Source: Terriglobales bacterium (GTDB lineage: Bacteria; Acidobacteriota; Terriglobia; Terriglobales; SCQP01). Taken from it: 38,387 nucleotides of DNA. The stretch spans positions 1 through 38,387 of the forward strand of contig JANWJU010000064.1 of NCBI GenBank assembly GCA_025451775.1, read 5' to 3'. A program made the translations under genes and the position numbers. This document shows positions 23,749 through 31,648 of the stretch, piece by piece. Within the stretch, counting starts at the first letter, position 1. Each line of letters opens with the position of its first letter. Below the pieces are notes generated by a model. The model had not been told where the DNA came from and did no database searches. It worked only from the letters and a program-made list of their open reading frames with translations.

Positions 23749-25352
23749 GCGCTGCCGCGGGCGCACCGGTCGCGGTGACGCCGGCGCTCTCCTGCGATCG
23801 TTTCCCCCTTTTCTATTGGCTGCTGACCCTGCTGGCGCGCGCCACCAGCGCCGGCAAAGAGATTCTGCTGGCGGCGGTGCTGGGCACCTCGCCTTGGAAA
23901 GACGCCTTGGTGGCCGCATGGACGGCGCCCGCGCTGGTCGCCTCCTACGGCAACGAGACGCTGCCGGCGCTGCTGACGCCGGCGTGGGCGCGCTCCGCAT
24001 CGAGGCCGGTGCGGGCCCTGGTGGGCAGCGTCGCCGCTGCTCAGATGCTGTTGAGTGTGGCGGCGCTGTTGTGGCCGCGGGCCCTGATCGCGCTGGTCGC
24101 GCCCGGGCTCACCGGCGCCGCCTGGACAGGGGCGATCGCGCTGGAGCGCTGGCTGGCGCTCAATATCGCGCTGCTGGGCGGGCAGACCATGCTCGCGGCC
24201 CGCTGGAACGCGCAGCGCCGCTTTGGATGGATGCCGGCGGGCACGAGTTGTGCCGCCGCCACGGTGCTGGCGGCATTGGCGCTCACGCCGGGAATGGCGC
24301 TGGAGCGGCGCATCTTCTGGATCGGCGGCGCCATCACGGTGGGCAACGTCCTGGGGTTGGTGCTGATGCTAACGCCGGCGCTGCGGCGCGGTGCGCGGCG
24401 TCCGGCTGCGCCCAGCGGGGCTGCGGCCGTGACCGTGGGCGGGGGCGCGAAGAGCCACTGGCCGGCGCTGGGCGTGCTGCTGGGGGCCACGCTGGTGCTG
24501 AACCTGGTGCCGCTGGCCGAACGCATGGCGGCCTCGGGGCTGCACCCCGGCTCGCTGGCGGCCTTCGACTATGGCGAGCGCTTGGTGCAGATGGCGTTCA
24601 GCGTGACCGTGGCGCCGTTCACCGCGGTCAGCTTTACCCGTTTGGCCGAGGCGGCCGTGCCGGGACGGGCTGCTCCGCCCGCCTTCGCCGCCCACTTTGA
24701 AGCGGCCTGGCAGGGACTGCTGACCCTCATCGCCCCGGCGGCGGCGGCGCTGGCCGTGTACGCCCGCCTGCTCACGCGCTGCATCTTCGGCTGGGGCCGC
24801 TTTGGCGCTGCCAGTGTGGCGCTGACCGCGCCCGTGGTGGCGATCAAGGGCGCCGGCCTGGCACTGGATGCGGCGTTTTATTTTTTGCTCTTCGCCATCT
24901 ATGCGCAGGGACGGGAGCGGAGCAAGTTGCCGATCGCAGTGGCGCTGGCGGCTGCCAACCTGCCTTTGCTGTTTTGGTGGGCGCGGCTGTGGGGGGTGGC
25001 GGGGCTGGCGGCCGCGCACGTGGCCGGCTGCGCCGCCGCCCTGGCGTGGATTGGAGCGCGCCACCGGCGCTATCTGCCGGGACTGCGGTGCTGCGCTGGT
25101 ATCGCGGCCGGCGTGCGTGCCGGCGGCTTGGCCATCGCCGCCGCGCTGGGGGTGCGCGCCCTGCTGCCGCAGGCGGCGCTGGCGGGCGGCTTGGGCGGCG
25201 CCGCCAGTTGCGGCTGGGCGGCGCTGGCGCTCGCCGCCACGGCGCTGCTCACCGCCGCCATGGCGGCCTTATGGGCCCCGGAATTGTGGACCGGCGTGCG
25301 CCAAGCACTGGCGCCCGCGCCGGGACTGGCCGCCGCCGGAGGCCGGCCATGA
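23739..25352 (+). CDS. Oligosaccharide/lipid flippase of the MurJ/Wzx (MOP) superfamily
   Basis: The 537-residue product has about 12-14 hydrophobic segments and the MOP-flippase landmark AFDYGERLVQMAFSVTVAPF near residues 270-289, like MurJ. It probably flips the undecaprenyl-linked repeat unit across the inner membrane for this cluster (Wzx role). I chose GTG 23739, which overlaps the Wzc-like gene by 10 bp; the longer frame upstream is only an alternative frame of that gene. GTG 23775 is another possible start. Its stop overlaps the next start as ATGA. A second-copy MurJ role cannot be excluded. Confidence 0.8.
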   Translation: MGVSAAAGAPVAVTPALSCDRFPLFYWLLTLLARATSAGKEILLAAVLGTSPWKDALVAAWTAPALVASYGNETLPALLTPAWARSASRPVRALVGSVAAAQMLLSVAALLWPRALIALVAPGLTGAAWTGAIALERWLALNIALLGGQTMLAARWNAQRRFGWMPAGTSCAAATVLAALALTPGMALERRIFWIGGAITVGNVLGLVLMLTPALRRGARRPAAPSGAAAVTVGGGAKSHWPALGVLLGATLVLNLVPLAERMAASGLHPGSLAAFDYGERLVQMAFSVTVAPFTAVSFTRLAEAAVPGRAAPPAFAAHFEAAWQGLLTLIAPAAAALAVYARLLTRCIFGWGRFGAASVALTAPVVAIKGAGLALDAAFYFLLFAIYAQGRERSKLPIAVALAAANLPLLFWWARLWGVAGLAAAHVAGCAAALAWIGARHRRYLPGLRCCAGIAAGVRAGGLAIAAALGVRALLPQAALAGGLGGAASCGWAALALAATALLTAAMAALWAPELWTGVRQALAPAPGLAAAGGRP

Positions 25353-26149
25353 TTCCCGGGCCACTGAGCCTCGTCATGATTGCCGCCAACGAGGAGCGGA
25401 ACCTCGGCGGCTGCCTGGCCAGCGCTGCCGGGCTGGGCCCCTTGCTGAGCGAGGTGGTGCTGGTCGACGACAGCCGGGATGAGGCGACGGCCGCCGCGGC
25501 GCGCGCAGCCTTGGCCGCGTTCAAGCCTCAACCGGAACTGCGTGTGTTCCGCCGCCGCTACGATGGCCAGGCGCGGCAAACCAACTTTGCGCTGGAGCAG
25601 GCGCGCGGCGACTGGCTGCTGCTGCTCGACGCCGACGAGCGCATGAGCGCCGCCATGCGCGCCGATGTGCGGCGGCGGGTTGCAGGCGCACAGGATTGCG
25701 CCGCGGTATTTTTCCCCCGCCGCAACATCGTCTTCGGACGCTGGTTGCGCCACGGCGGCAACTACCCCGACTACAACCACGCCCGCCTGCTGCGGCGCGG
25801 GCGGGCGCGCTTCGGCGACCGCGCCGTGCATGCGCGCCTGGAGATATCGGGACCGGCCGCCTACAGCCGCGCGCCTTTGCTGCATCACTCCTACCCCGAT
25901 CTGCGCGCCTACTTCGACAAGTTCAACCGCTATACGACCAGCGAAGCGCTGGATATGGCCGCCGCGGGACGGCGCTACTCGCCCGGGCGCATGTGGGCCG
26001 AGAGTCTGGGCCATCTGGCTCAGCGCGGCGTGCCAGGCGCGGCTTTTCTCGACGGCATTCCCGGGGTGACCTATCTCGGGTTGGGGTTCGCCTACGACCT
26101 CGTCCGGCACTGGAAGCTGCGCGAGCTGCGGGAGTGGAACCGGCCATGA
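25349..26149 (+). CDS. Glycosyltransferase family 2 (WaaE/KdtX-like)
   Basis: The 266-residue product begins with a GT-A nucleotide-binding domain: LSLVMIAANEERNLGGCLAS (6-25), VVLVDDSRDEATAAAARAAL (40-59) and the DxD-like LLLLDADERM near 93. YDGQARQTNFALEQARGDWL and the C-terminal PDYNHARLLRRGRARFGDRA and DLRAYFDKFNRYTTSEALDM are typical of LPS-core type GT2 enzymes such as WaaE. The acceptor and sugar are unknown. It overlaps neighbours on both sides by ATGA. Confidence 0.88.
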   Translation: MIPGPLSLVMIAANEERNLGGCLASAAGLGPLLSEVVLVDDSRDEATAAAARAALAAFKPQPELRVFRRRYDGQARQTNFALEQARGDWLLLLDADERMSAAMRADVRRRVAGAQDCAAVFFPRRNIVFGRWLRHGGNYPDYNHARLLRRGRARFGDRAVHARLEISGPAAYSRAPLLHHSYPDLRAYFDKFNRYTTSEALDMAAAGRRYSPGRMWAESLGHLAQRGVPGAAFLDGIPGVTYLGLGFAYDLVRHWKLRELREWNRP

Positions 26150-27234
26150 AGATCGGGCTCGATCTGCAATCGACGCGTGGGCCCATCAGTGGCATCGGGG
26201 CCTACGCCCAGGGTTTGGCGCCGGCGCTCGAGGCTGCGGCCGCCGCCGGCGGCCGGCACGAGATCGTCCCGCTCTGGTACCGCGGTTTCCGGCGCTGGCC
26301 GGCCCCGGCCGAGATGGCGCGCACGCAAGTGGCGCTGGTGGGAGAAGCTTGGGGACGGCGGCTGGATGTGATCCATTCACCTGGGTTTGCGCCGCCGATG
26401 TGGGGCCGCGCGCCGCGCGTGCTCAGCCTGCACGACCTCAGCGTGTGGCAGCGCCCCGAGCTGTTGCCGCCGGGCCCGTCCCGCGTCTATTGGGGCGGCT
26501 TCCTGCCCCGGGCGGCGCGCCGGGCCGCCTGCATCGTAGCCCCGTCGCGCTACTCGGCGGGCGTGATCCAAGAGGCGTTGGCCTTTCCGGCCGCGCGCGT
26601 GCGGCATGTCGCCTATCCGCCGCGGACGCTGTTCCGCCCGGCGGCGGCGCGCCGCCAAGCCGCGCTGCGGCGGCATTTTGGGCTATCCAAACCCTATGTG
26701 CTCGGGCTGGGGGCGCTGGAGCCGCGCAAGGACTGGCTGGGGGTGCTGCGGGCGTTCGCCCGCATGGCGCCGCACTGTGAGCACGAGCTGGTGCTCGCCG
26801 GCGGCGTGAACGTGGCCGCCAGCGCGGCGGCGGTGGAGGTCGAGATCGAGCGGCTCGGGTTGGGAACGCGCGTGCGCCGCCTCGGCTACGTGCGCGAGCT
26901 GTGGCTGGCGCCGCTGTACTCGGCGGCGGCGGTGCTGGTTTTCCCCGAGACCCTGGCTGGCTACGGCCTGCCGATCTTGGAGGCTTTCGCCTGCGACACG
27001 CCGGTGGTGAGCTACGCCAACACGGCGCTGCCGGAGACGGCGGCGGGCGCGGCGGTGCTGATTCCGCCCCCTTATGCCCCCGCCGACACCGCCGCCGCAC
27101 TGCTGGAAGTCATCTCGCATCCGGTTCAGGCGGCCGAGATGCGGCGCCGCGGCAGGGCGCGCGCAGCGGAGTTCAATTGGGCGGTGACTGCCCAGGCCAT
27201 GCTGGCGATTTTTGAGGAGTTTGGGCGGTGTTGA
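26146..27234 (+). CDS. Glycosyltransferase family 4 (GT-B fold)
   Basis: The 362-residue product begins MKIGLDLQSTRGPISGIGAY, with the N-domain glycine-rich loop. VLSLHDLSVWQRPELLPP and CIVAPSRYSAGVIQEALAFP follow, then the C-domain YVLGLGALEPRKDWLGVLRA and VLVFPETLAGYGLPILEAFA, containing the E-x7-E motif near 272-280. This is a retaining GT4 of the mannosyl- or rhamnosyltransferase kind; the sugar cannot be predicted. The start is ATG 26146 overlapping the GT2 stop; the long open frame upstream is an alternative frame of the GT2 gene. Confidence 0.9.
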   Translation: MKIGLDLQSTRGPISGIGAYAQGLAPALEAAAAAGGRHEIVPLWYRGFRRWPAPAEMARTQVALVGEAWGRRLDVIHSPGFAPPMWGRAPRVLSLHDLSVWQRPELLPPGPSRVYWGGFLPRAARRAACIVAPSRYSAGVIQEALAFPAARVRHVAYPPRTLFRPAAARRQAALRRHFGLSKPYVLGLGALEPRKDWLGVLRAFARMAPHCEHELVLAGGVNVAASAAAVEVEIERLGLGTRVRRLGYVRELWLAPLYSAAAVLVFPETLAGYGLPILEAFACDTPVVSYANTALPETAAGAAVLIPPPYAPADTAAALLEVISHPVQAAEMRRRGRARAAEFNWAVTAQAMLAIFEEFGRC

Positions 27235-28676
27235 AGGTGGCGCAATTGGCGAGCGTGTTGGTACTGGCGGCCGCCGCAGGCACGGCGGTGGCTGCGGGCG
27301 CGGGTTGGTTGCTGGCGCTGCTGGTCGCCGCCGGAGGTCTGGTGGCGCTGGGCGCGGCGCTGCCGGTGGGGGTGGTGCGCGCCGTGATTTTGGGCGCCCT
27401 GCTGCTGGTGCCGGATGTGGCCTCGGGGCGGAACCTGGGCTTGCTGGTGCACTGGTCGCAGGGGCTGACGCTATCGAACTTTGTGGTCCCCGCAGTGGCG
27501 CTGCCGTTGCTGGCCGGCGCCTGGCTCGCCGGCCGGCGCATCCTTCCGGTTCGGCCTGGCCGCTGGCCGAGCTTGGCCCGGTGGTGTTATTGGCTGCTGG
27601 CTTGGTGCGGACTGACGCTGCTCGTGCCCTGGGCGGCGGGCGGGCTGTCAGGGGCGGCGCAGGCGACGCTGCTGGGGCACTTGTTCAAGCTGGCGCTGTT
27701 TGTCGGGCTGGGGGTGGTACTGGCCGCCGGTGTCGATGGGAGCGATGGAAGCGATGGGAGCGATGGAACGCTGCTCCGCAAAGTCCTGTTTTGGAGCATT
27801 GTCGTCAACGCCGTGTGCGGGCTGGGGCAGGCGGCCGGCTGGCTGCCCGTCTTCAGCCCGCTGGCCCACTCCGCGGCTGGATCCGGGGCTGGCGCCCGCG
27901 CCACCGGATTGTTCTACGACGCCAACCTCTACGGCGTGCTGGCGGCGTGGGCGCTGTTGTGGGTCGTCTGCGACGGCGAGGAACTCGGCCGCTGGGGCCA
28001 GATCGTGCTGGCGGTTGCGGTGGCAGGCAACCTGGTGGCGGCGGGTTCACGCGCCGGTTACCTGGCCTTCGCCGCCGGATGCGGCGTCCTGTTGCTGTAT
28101 CGGTGCTGGCGTCCGGTGGCGATGGCGGCGGTGGTGCTGCTGGCGCTGGGGGCGCTGTTCCCGGTGCGGAGCTGGCAGCGTATCCGCGCGGCGGTTGAAA
28201 CCGCGGATGCGGTGATGGCGGGGCCAGTTTCCAATGCGGCGGCGGTACCGCACGATGCCGGCACGGTCGAACGGCTGGGCAGCATGGCACAGAGCCTGCA
28301 GCAGATTGCGGCGCACCCGCTGTTGGGTCTGGGGTTTGGCCAGGCGCTCTATCTCGGCGTGCCCGATCTCGGGGGCGGGCCCGTGCGCCGGGCCGATGAA
28401 CGCTTCAACGGCGCGCAGAACATGCCGCTCACGGTCCTGGCCGAGACCGGGCCGGTCGGGCTGGTGCTGTTCCTCATCACCGTCGCGGCGCCGCTGCGGC
28501 GGCCGCGTTCGCCTGGGGAACTGGCGATGCTGGCGGGCTTTGTGGGTCTTTTGGCGGCGTGCATGACCATCGAGGCGCTGTGGAACACGCGCCTGCTGGC
28601 ACTCACCGTAGTGCTAACCGCTGGCGTGCTGTTTCCCGGTGGGGAGGCAATCCCGGCCATCGAGGCAGCCGCATGA
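27228..28676 (+). CDS. O-antigen ligase/polymerase-like membrane protein (Wzy role)
   Basis: The 482-residue product has about 11-12 transmembrane segments and the O-antigen-ligase core: GARATGLFYDANLYGVLAAW (229-248), NLVAAGSRAGYLAFAAGCGV (268-287), and a large periplasmic loop ending HPLLGLGFGQALYLG and FNGAQNMPLTVLAETGPVGL (401-420). In a cluster with a flippase and co-polymerase, the likely role is Wzy polymerase. A GSDGSDGSDG run, coded by a 9-bp tandem repeat, lies in a loop near 170. The start is GTG 27228, overlapping the GT4 gene by 7 bp, with GAGGAG upstream. Confidence 0.85.
   Translation: MLKVAQLASVLVLAAAAGTAVAAGAGWLLALLVAAGGLVALGAALPVGVVRAVILGALLLVPDVASGRNLGLLVHWSQGLTLSNFVVPAVALPLLAGAWLAGRRILPVRPGRWPSLARWCYWLLAWCGLTLLVPWAAGGLSGAAQATLLGHLFKLALFVGLGVVLAAGVDGSDGSDGSDGTLLRKVLFWSIVVNAVCGLGQAAGWLPVFSPLAHSAAGSGAGARATGLFYDANLYGVLAAWALLWVVCDGEELGRWGQIVLAVAVAGNLVAAGSRAGYLAFAAGCGVLLLYRCWRPVAMAAVVLLALGALFPVRSWQRIRAAVETADAVMAGPVSNAAAVPHDAGTVERLGSMAQSLQQIAAHPLLGLGFGQALYLGVPDLGGGPVRRADERFNGAQNMPLTVLAETGPVGLVLFLITVAAPLRRPRSPGELAMLAGFVGLLAACMTIEALWNTRLLALTVVLTAGVLFPGGEAIPAIEAAA
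27735..27770 (+). repeat. 9-bp tandem repeat, four units, inside the Wzy-like gene
   Basis: Units GATGGGAGC, GATGGAAGC, GATGGGAGC and GATGGAACG run from 27735 to 27770. They encode repeated Asp-Gly-Ser. Length changes by one unit would keep the frame, so this gives length variation, not on/off switching. Confidence 0.85.
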
Positions 28677-29758
28677 GCGATTTCCTGGGCGATTTCCTCG
28701 GCGATTTCCTCATCGTGCGCTTGGCCGCCGCCGGCGACGTGCTGTTGACCACGGCGCTGGCGCACGCGTTGCGCCGGGCGCGCCCGCAGAGCCAGATCGC
28801 GTGGCTCACCTCCCGCTACGCTGCGCCGCTGCTGGCCGGCAACCCCGACGTGGATACCGTCCTGGCCGCGCCCACTCCCGGACCGGGGCTGGCGGCGCAG
28901 GCCCGCGCGCTGGCCGCGCTGGCTTCGACGGGGTCGGCACTCTCACTCTATTCTTGGCGGCGGCGCCATCCGCAGGCGACCGTGCTGCTGGCGCACCGTT
29001 CGCTCAAGCTGCGCGCCCTCCTGCGCCTGGCCGGGTTCAGGCGCATCGTCGCTTGGGGCAGGGAAGCGCCGTTCGAGCTGGAGCAGCACCGGCTGGCGCA
29101 GTTGGGGGCGCTGCTGCAAGCGGCGGGGGTGGCGGCGGGCGGCGACAGTGGCGCTGCCGCCGATCTCCGGCCCCAGTTGCACCTCGAGGCCGCCGAGCGC
29201 GCCGACGGCGCTGCCGCTTGGGGCGCGGCCCCCGCCGGCGCGCCGCGTTGGGTGCTGGCGCCGGGCGGAGCCGGCAATCCTTGGGCGCGCATGCCCAACC
29301 GGCGCTGGGCGCCGGAGCGGTTTGGCACGCTCGCGCGCCGCGCCCGCGCCGAAGGGATCGTGGTGCGCTGGGTCGGTGGGCCCGGCGATCGCGACGTCAT
29401 CGCCCGCAGCGCCCCCGATCTGCCCGCCGCCGCGATCGATGCCGCAACCCGGAGTTCGTTGCGGGAGAGGGCGGCGGTGATCGCCGCCGCCGACGTGGTC
29501 ATCGGTAACGATTCGCTGCCGCTGATCATGGCGCAGGCGCTGGGGCGTCCGGGGCTGGGTTTGTATGGGCCCACCGCGGGCGCGTTCATTCACGCCCCCG
29601 GGCAGGCGTTTGTGCAAGGCGAGGCCGGGTGCGGGCCGTGTTACGACCCGCGGCGCGGGGTGCGCGGCCAAGCCTATACCTGCGGCCGCGCACGGTGCAT
29701 GGAGCAGATTAGCGCGGCCGCCGTCTGGCAACTCGCGCTCAAGGTGCATCATGGCTAG
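28673..29758 (+). CDS. Glycosyltransferase family 9 (heptosyltransferase-like)
   Basis: GT9 enzymes transfer heptose or related sugars in LPS core and surface glycans. The 361-residue product has the N-domain FLIVRLAAAGDVLLTTALAH (12-31), the PGGAGNPWARMPNRRWAPE nucleotide-sugar segment near 200, AADVVIGNDSLPLIMAQALG (277-296), and the C-terminal Cys motif CGPCYDPRRGVRGQAYTCG (320-338) common in this family. The first residues, MSDFLGDFLGDFL, come from a 12-bp tandem repeat and stand ahead of the usual start of the fold. It overlaps the Wzy-like gene by ATGA. Confidence 0.88.
   Translation: MSDFLGDFLGDFLIVRLAAAGDVLLTTALAHALRRARPQSQIAWLTSRYAAPLLAGNPDVDTVLAAPTPGPGLAAQARALAALASTGSALSLYSWRRRHPQATVLLAHRSLKLRALLRLAGFRRIVAWGREAPFELEQHRLAQLGALLQAAGVAAGGDSGAAADLRPQLHLEAAERADGAAAWGAAPAGAPRWVLAPGGAGNPWARMPNRRWAPERFGTLARRARAEGIVVRWVGGPGDRDVIARSAPDLPAAAIDAATRSSLRERAAVIAAADVVIGNDSLPLIMAQALGRPGLGLYGPTAGAFIHAPGQAFVQGEAGCGPCYDPRRGVRGQAYTCGRARCMEQISAAAVWQLALKVHHG
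28679..28714 (+). repeat. 12-bp tandem repeat, three units, at the GT9 N-terminus
   Basis: GATTTCCTGGGC, GATTTCCTCGGC and GATTTCCTCATC run from 28679 to 28714, coding DFLG, DFLG and DFLI. The last unit is part of the conserved first strand; the first two look like in-frame slippage expansion. Confidence 0.8.
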
Positions 29759-30947
29759 ACTTGTGGCGGGCTCCGGCGATTGTGCAGCGGTAACCATTCC
29801 CACCATGCTCACCATGCCGGTGATTGGGCACGTCAACAAATACTGGGGCCGCGACCGGGGCGGCGTGGAGGCGGTGCTGCACGCCTCGGTGCAGGATCTG
29901 AGCCGGCGCGGCTACGGGGTGGAGGTGCTGGCGTGCCGGCCCTGGCGCTCGCCGGCGCGACCGTTTCCCCCAGGCGTCGCGGGCCGGGAACTGGCCGCGC
30001 CGGTGGTGGCGTCGATGCCCGTCCATTGGGAGTTTGGCGCGGCGCTGGCACAGATCGAGAGCCGCTGCGATCTGCTGCATTTCCATCTGCCGTTTCCCCT
30101 GGCCGAGGCGGCGACGCTGCGGTTGCCGAAGCGCATTCCCTGGGTGGCGACTTGGCACGCCGAGGTGCTGGGACGTAGCCCCATGGTGCAGTGGGCGCAG
30201 CAGGCGGTCAGCCGGCGGTTTCTGCAGCGCGTCGACGCCATCGTGGTGAGCGCCCCCGCCAGCTCGCACAGCGATGGTCTGCGGCCGTTTCCCGAGCGGG
30301 TCCATCTGATCCCGTTCGGATTTGATTGGCGGGCGTTCAGCGGCCCGCGGCCCCGTCGCGACGCCGGCCACCCGGCGCAACTCATCTTTGTGGGCCGCCT
30401 CGTCCCGTATAAGGGGCTGGATGTGCTGCTGCGGGCCATGACCACCCTGCCGGCGCGCTTGCAGATCGTCGGCGACGGGCGCGAGCGCTCGCGCCTGCAA
30501 CGTCTGGCCGCGCGTTTGCAGGTTGCTGACCGGGTGGAGTTCCTCGGCCACCTGCCCGATGCCGAGCTGCCGTCGCGGCTGGCCGCTGCCGATATCTTCG
30601 TGTTGCCGTCACGGACAGCGTCAGAGGCTTTCGGCGTGGCGCAACTGGAAGCGATGGCGGCGGGCCTGCCCGTGGTCAACACCGCCCTCGCCACCGGCAC
30701 CGATTGGGTCAGCCTCGATGGCGTCACCGGCCTCACCGTCGCCCCCGACAACCCCGTTCAGCTCGCCGCCGCCTTGCGCCACTTGATTGAAGACCGCGAT
30801 TTTCGCCTCGCCTGCGGGCGCCGGGCGCGGCGGCGGGCGCGGGATTTGTTCTCGATCGAGGCTCGCGGCGCCGAGATGGTGGCGCTCTACGAGGGGTTGC
30901 TCGCCCCTCGTAGTAAAATGGAGGTGTTCCCCTTGAGAACATCATGA
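29751..30947 (+). CDS. Glycosyltransferase family 4, last gene of the polysaccharide cluster
   Basis: The 398-residue product has the GT4 N-domain [20 protein letters not shown] (24-43), [34 protein letters not shown], and the C-domain [20 protein letters not shown] (209-228) and [20 protein letters not shown] (288-307), with the E-x7-E motif. This is typical of WbaZ/mannosyltransferase-like enzymes. The start could be ATG 29751 (8-bp overlap with GT9) or the ATG at 29805, closer to the first strand. The tail beyond residue 380 crosses a possible purQ promoter, and the stop overlaps the purQ start as ATGA. Confidence 0.88.
   Translation: MARLVAGSGDCAAVTIPTMLTMPVIGHVNKYWGRDRGGVEAVLHASVQDLSRRGYGVEVLACRPWRSPARPFPPGVAGRELAAPVVASMPVHWEFGAALAQIESRCDLLHFHLPFPLAEAATLRLPKRIPWVATWHAEVLGRSPMVQWAQQAVSRRFLQRVDAIVVSAPASSHSDGLRPFPERVHLIPFGFDWRAFSGPRPRRDAGHPAQLIFVGRLVPYKGLDVLLRAMTTLPARLQIVGDGRERSRLQRLAARLQVADRVEFLGHLPDAELPSRLAAADIFVLPSRTASEAFGVAQLEAMAAGLPVVNTALATGTDWVSLDGVTGLTVAPDNPVQLAAALRHLIEDRDFRLACGRRARRRARDLFSIEARGAEMVALYEGLLAPRSKMEVFPLRTS
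30914..30941 (+). promoter_or_regulatory. Possible purQ promoter element and small inverted repeat
   Basis: TAAAAT (30914-30919) is a -10-like hexamer in AT-rich sequence unusual for the region. TGTTC (30925-30929) and GAACA (30937-30941) form a 5-bp inverted repeat spaced by 7 nt, ending 2 nt before the purQ ATG. It could bind a regulator that lets purine genes be controlled separately from the polysaccharide cluster. No good -35 element is seen. Confidence 0.3.
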
Positions 30948-31648
30948 AAATTGGCGTGGTGGTGTTTCCTGGCAGCAACTGCGACCATGACGCGCTGCAC
31001 GTGGCCGCAGCCGTCGCCGGCCAGCAGGCCGTCCCGTTATGGCACGAAAGCGCCGAGCTGCAGGGCTGCCAGGCCGTCATCATTCCCGGCGGCTTCAGCT
31101 ACGGCGATTACCTCCGCACCGGCGCCATCGCGCGCTTTTCCCCCATTATGGGAGCGGTCCAGCACTTCGCGGCCAGCGGCGGTCCGGTGCTGGGCATCTG
31201 CAACGGCTTCCAAATTCTATGTGAGACGGGGCTGCTGCCGGGCGCGCTGATGCGGAACGCGGGCCTGCGGTTCGTTTGCCGCCCGGCGTATCTCCGCGTT
31301 GAATCCACCTCCACGCCGTTTACCGCGGCGTGCCGCACCGGCCAAGTACTCAGTATTCCCGTCGCCCATGGCGAGGGCAACTACGTGGCCACGCCCGAGG
31401 CGCTGCAAGAAATAGAACGGCATGGCCAAGTGGTGTTCCGCTACTGCAACGCCACCGGCGAGGTGACGGCGGCAGCCAACCCCAACGGTTCGCGCCACAA
31501 CATCGCTGGCGTCTGTAGCGAGGGCCGGAACGTGGTCGGCCTGATGCCGCATCCGGAGCGGGCCAGCGAACTGGTTCTGGGCTCGGCCGACGGCTTGCAA
31601 ATTTTTGCATCCCTGCTCGCCCACTGCCGCGTGGCCGTAACTTTGTGA
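30944..31648 (+). CDS. purQ: Phosphoribosylformylglycinamidine synthase, glutaminase subunit PurQ
   Basis: PurQ supplies ammonia from glutamine to PurL in step four of purine synthesis. The 234-residue class I amidotransferase has [20 protein letters not shown] (3-22), [17 protein letters not shown] (46-62), the nucleophile Cys86 in GICNGFQ, and the catalytic His203-Pro-Glu205 in MPHPER. The ATG 30944 overlaps the last glycosyltransferase gene by 4 bp, so it is coupled to the polysaccharide cluster. It overlaps purL as GTGA. A purS gene, needed by this small type, is not in the window. Confidence 0.95.
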   Translation: MKIGVVVFPGSNCDHDALHVAAAVAGQQAVPLWHESAELQGCQAVIIPGGFSYGDYLRTGAIARFSPIMGAVQHFAASGGPVLGICNGFQILCETGLLPGALMRNAGLRFVCRPAYLRVESTSTPFTAACRTGQVLSIPVAHGEGNYVATPEALQEIERHGQVVFRYCNATGEVTAAANPNGSRHNIAGVCSEGRNVVGLMPHPERASELVLGSADGLQIFASLLAHCRVAVTL

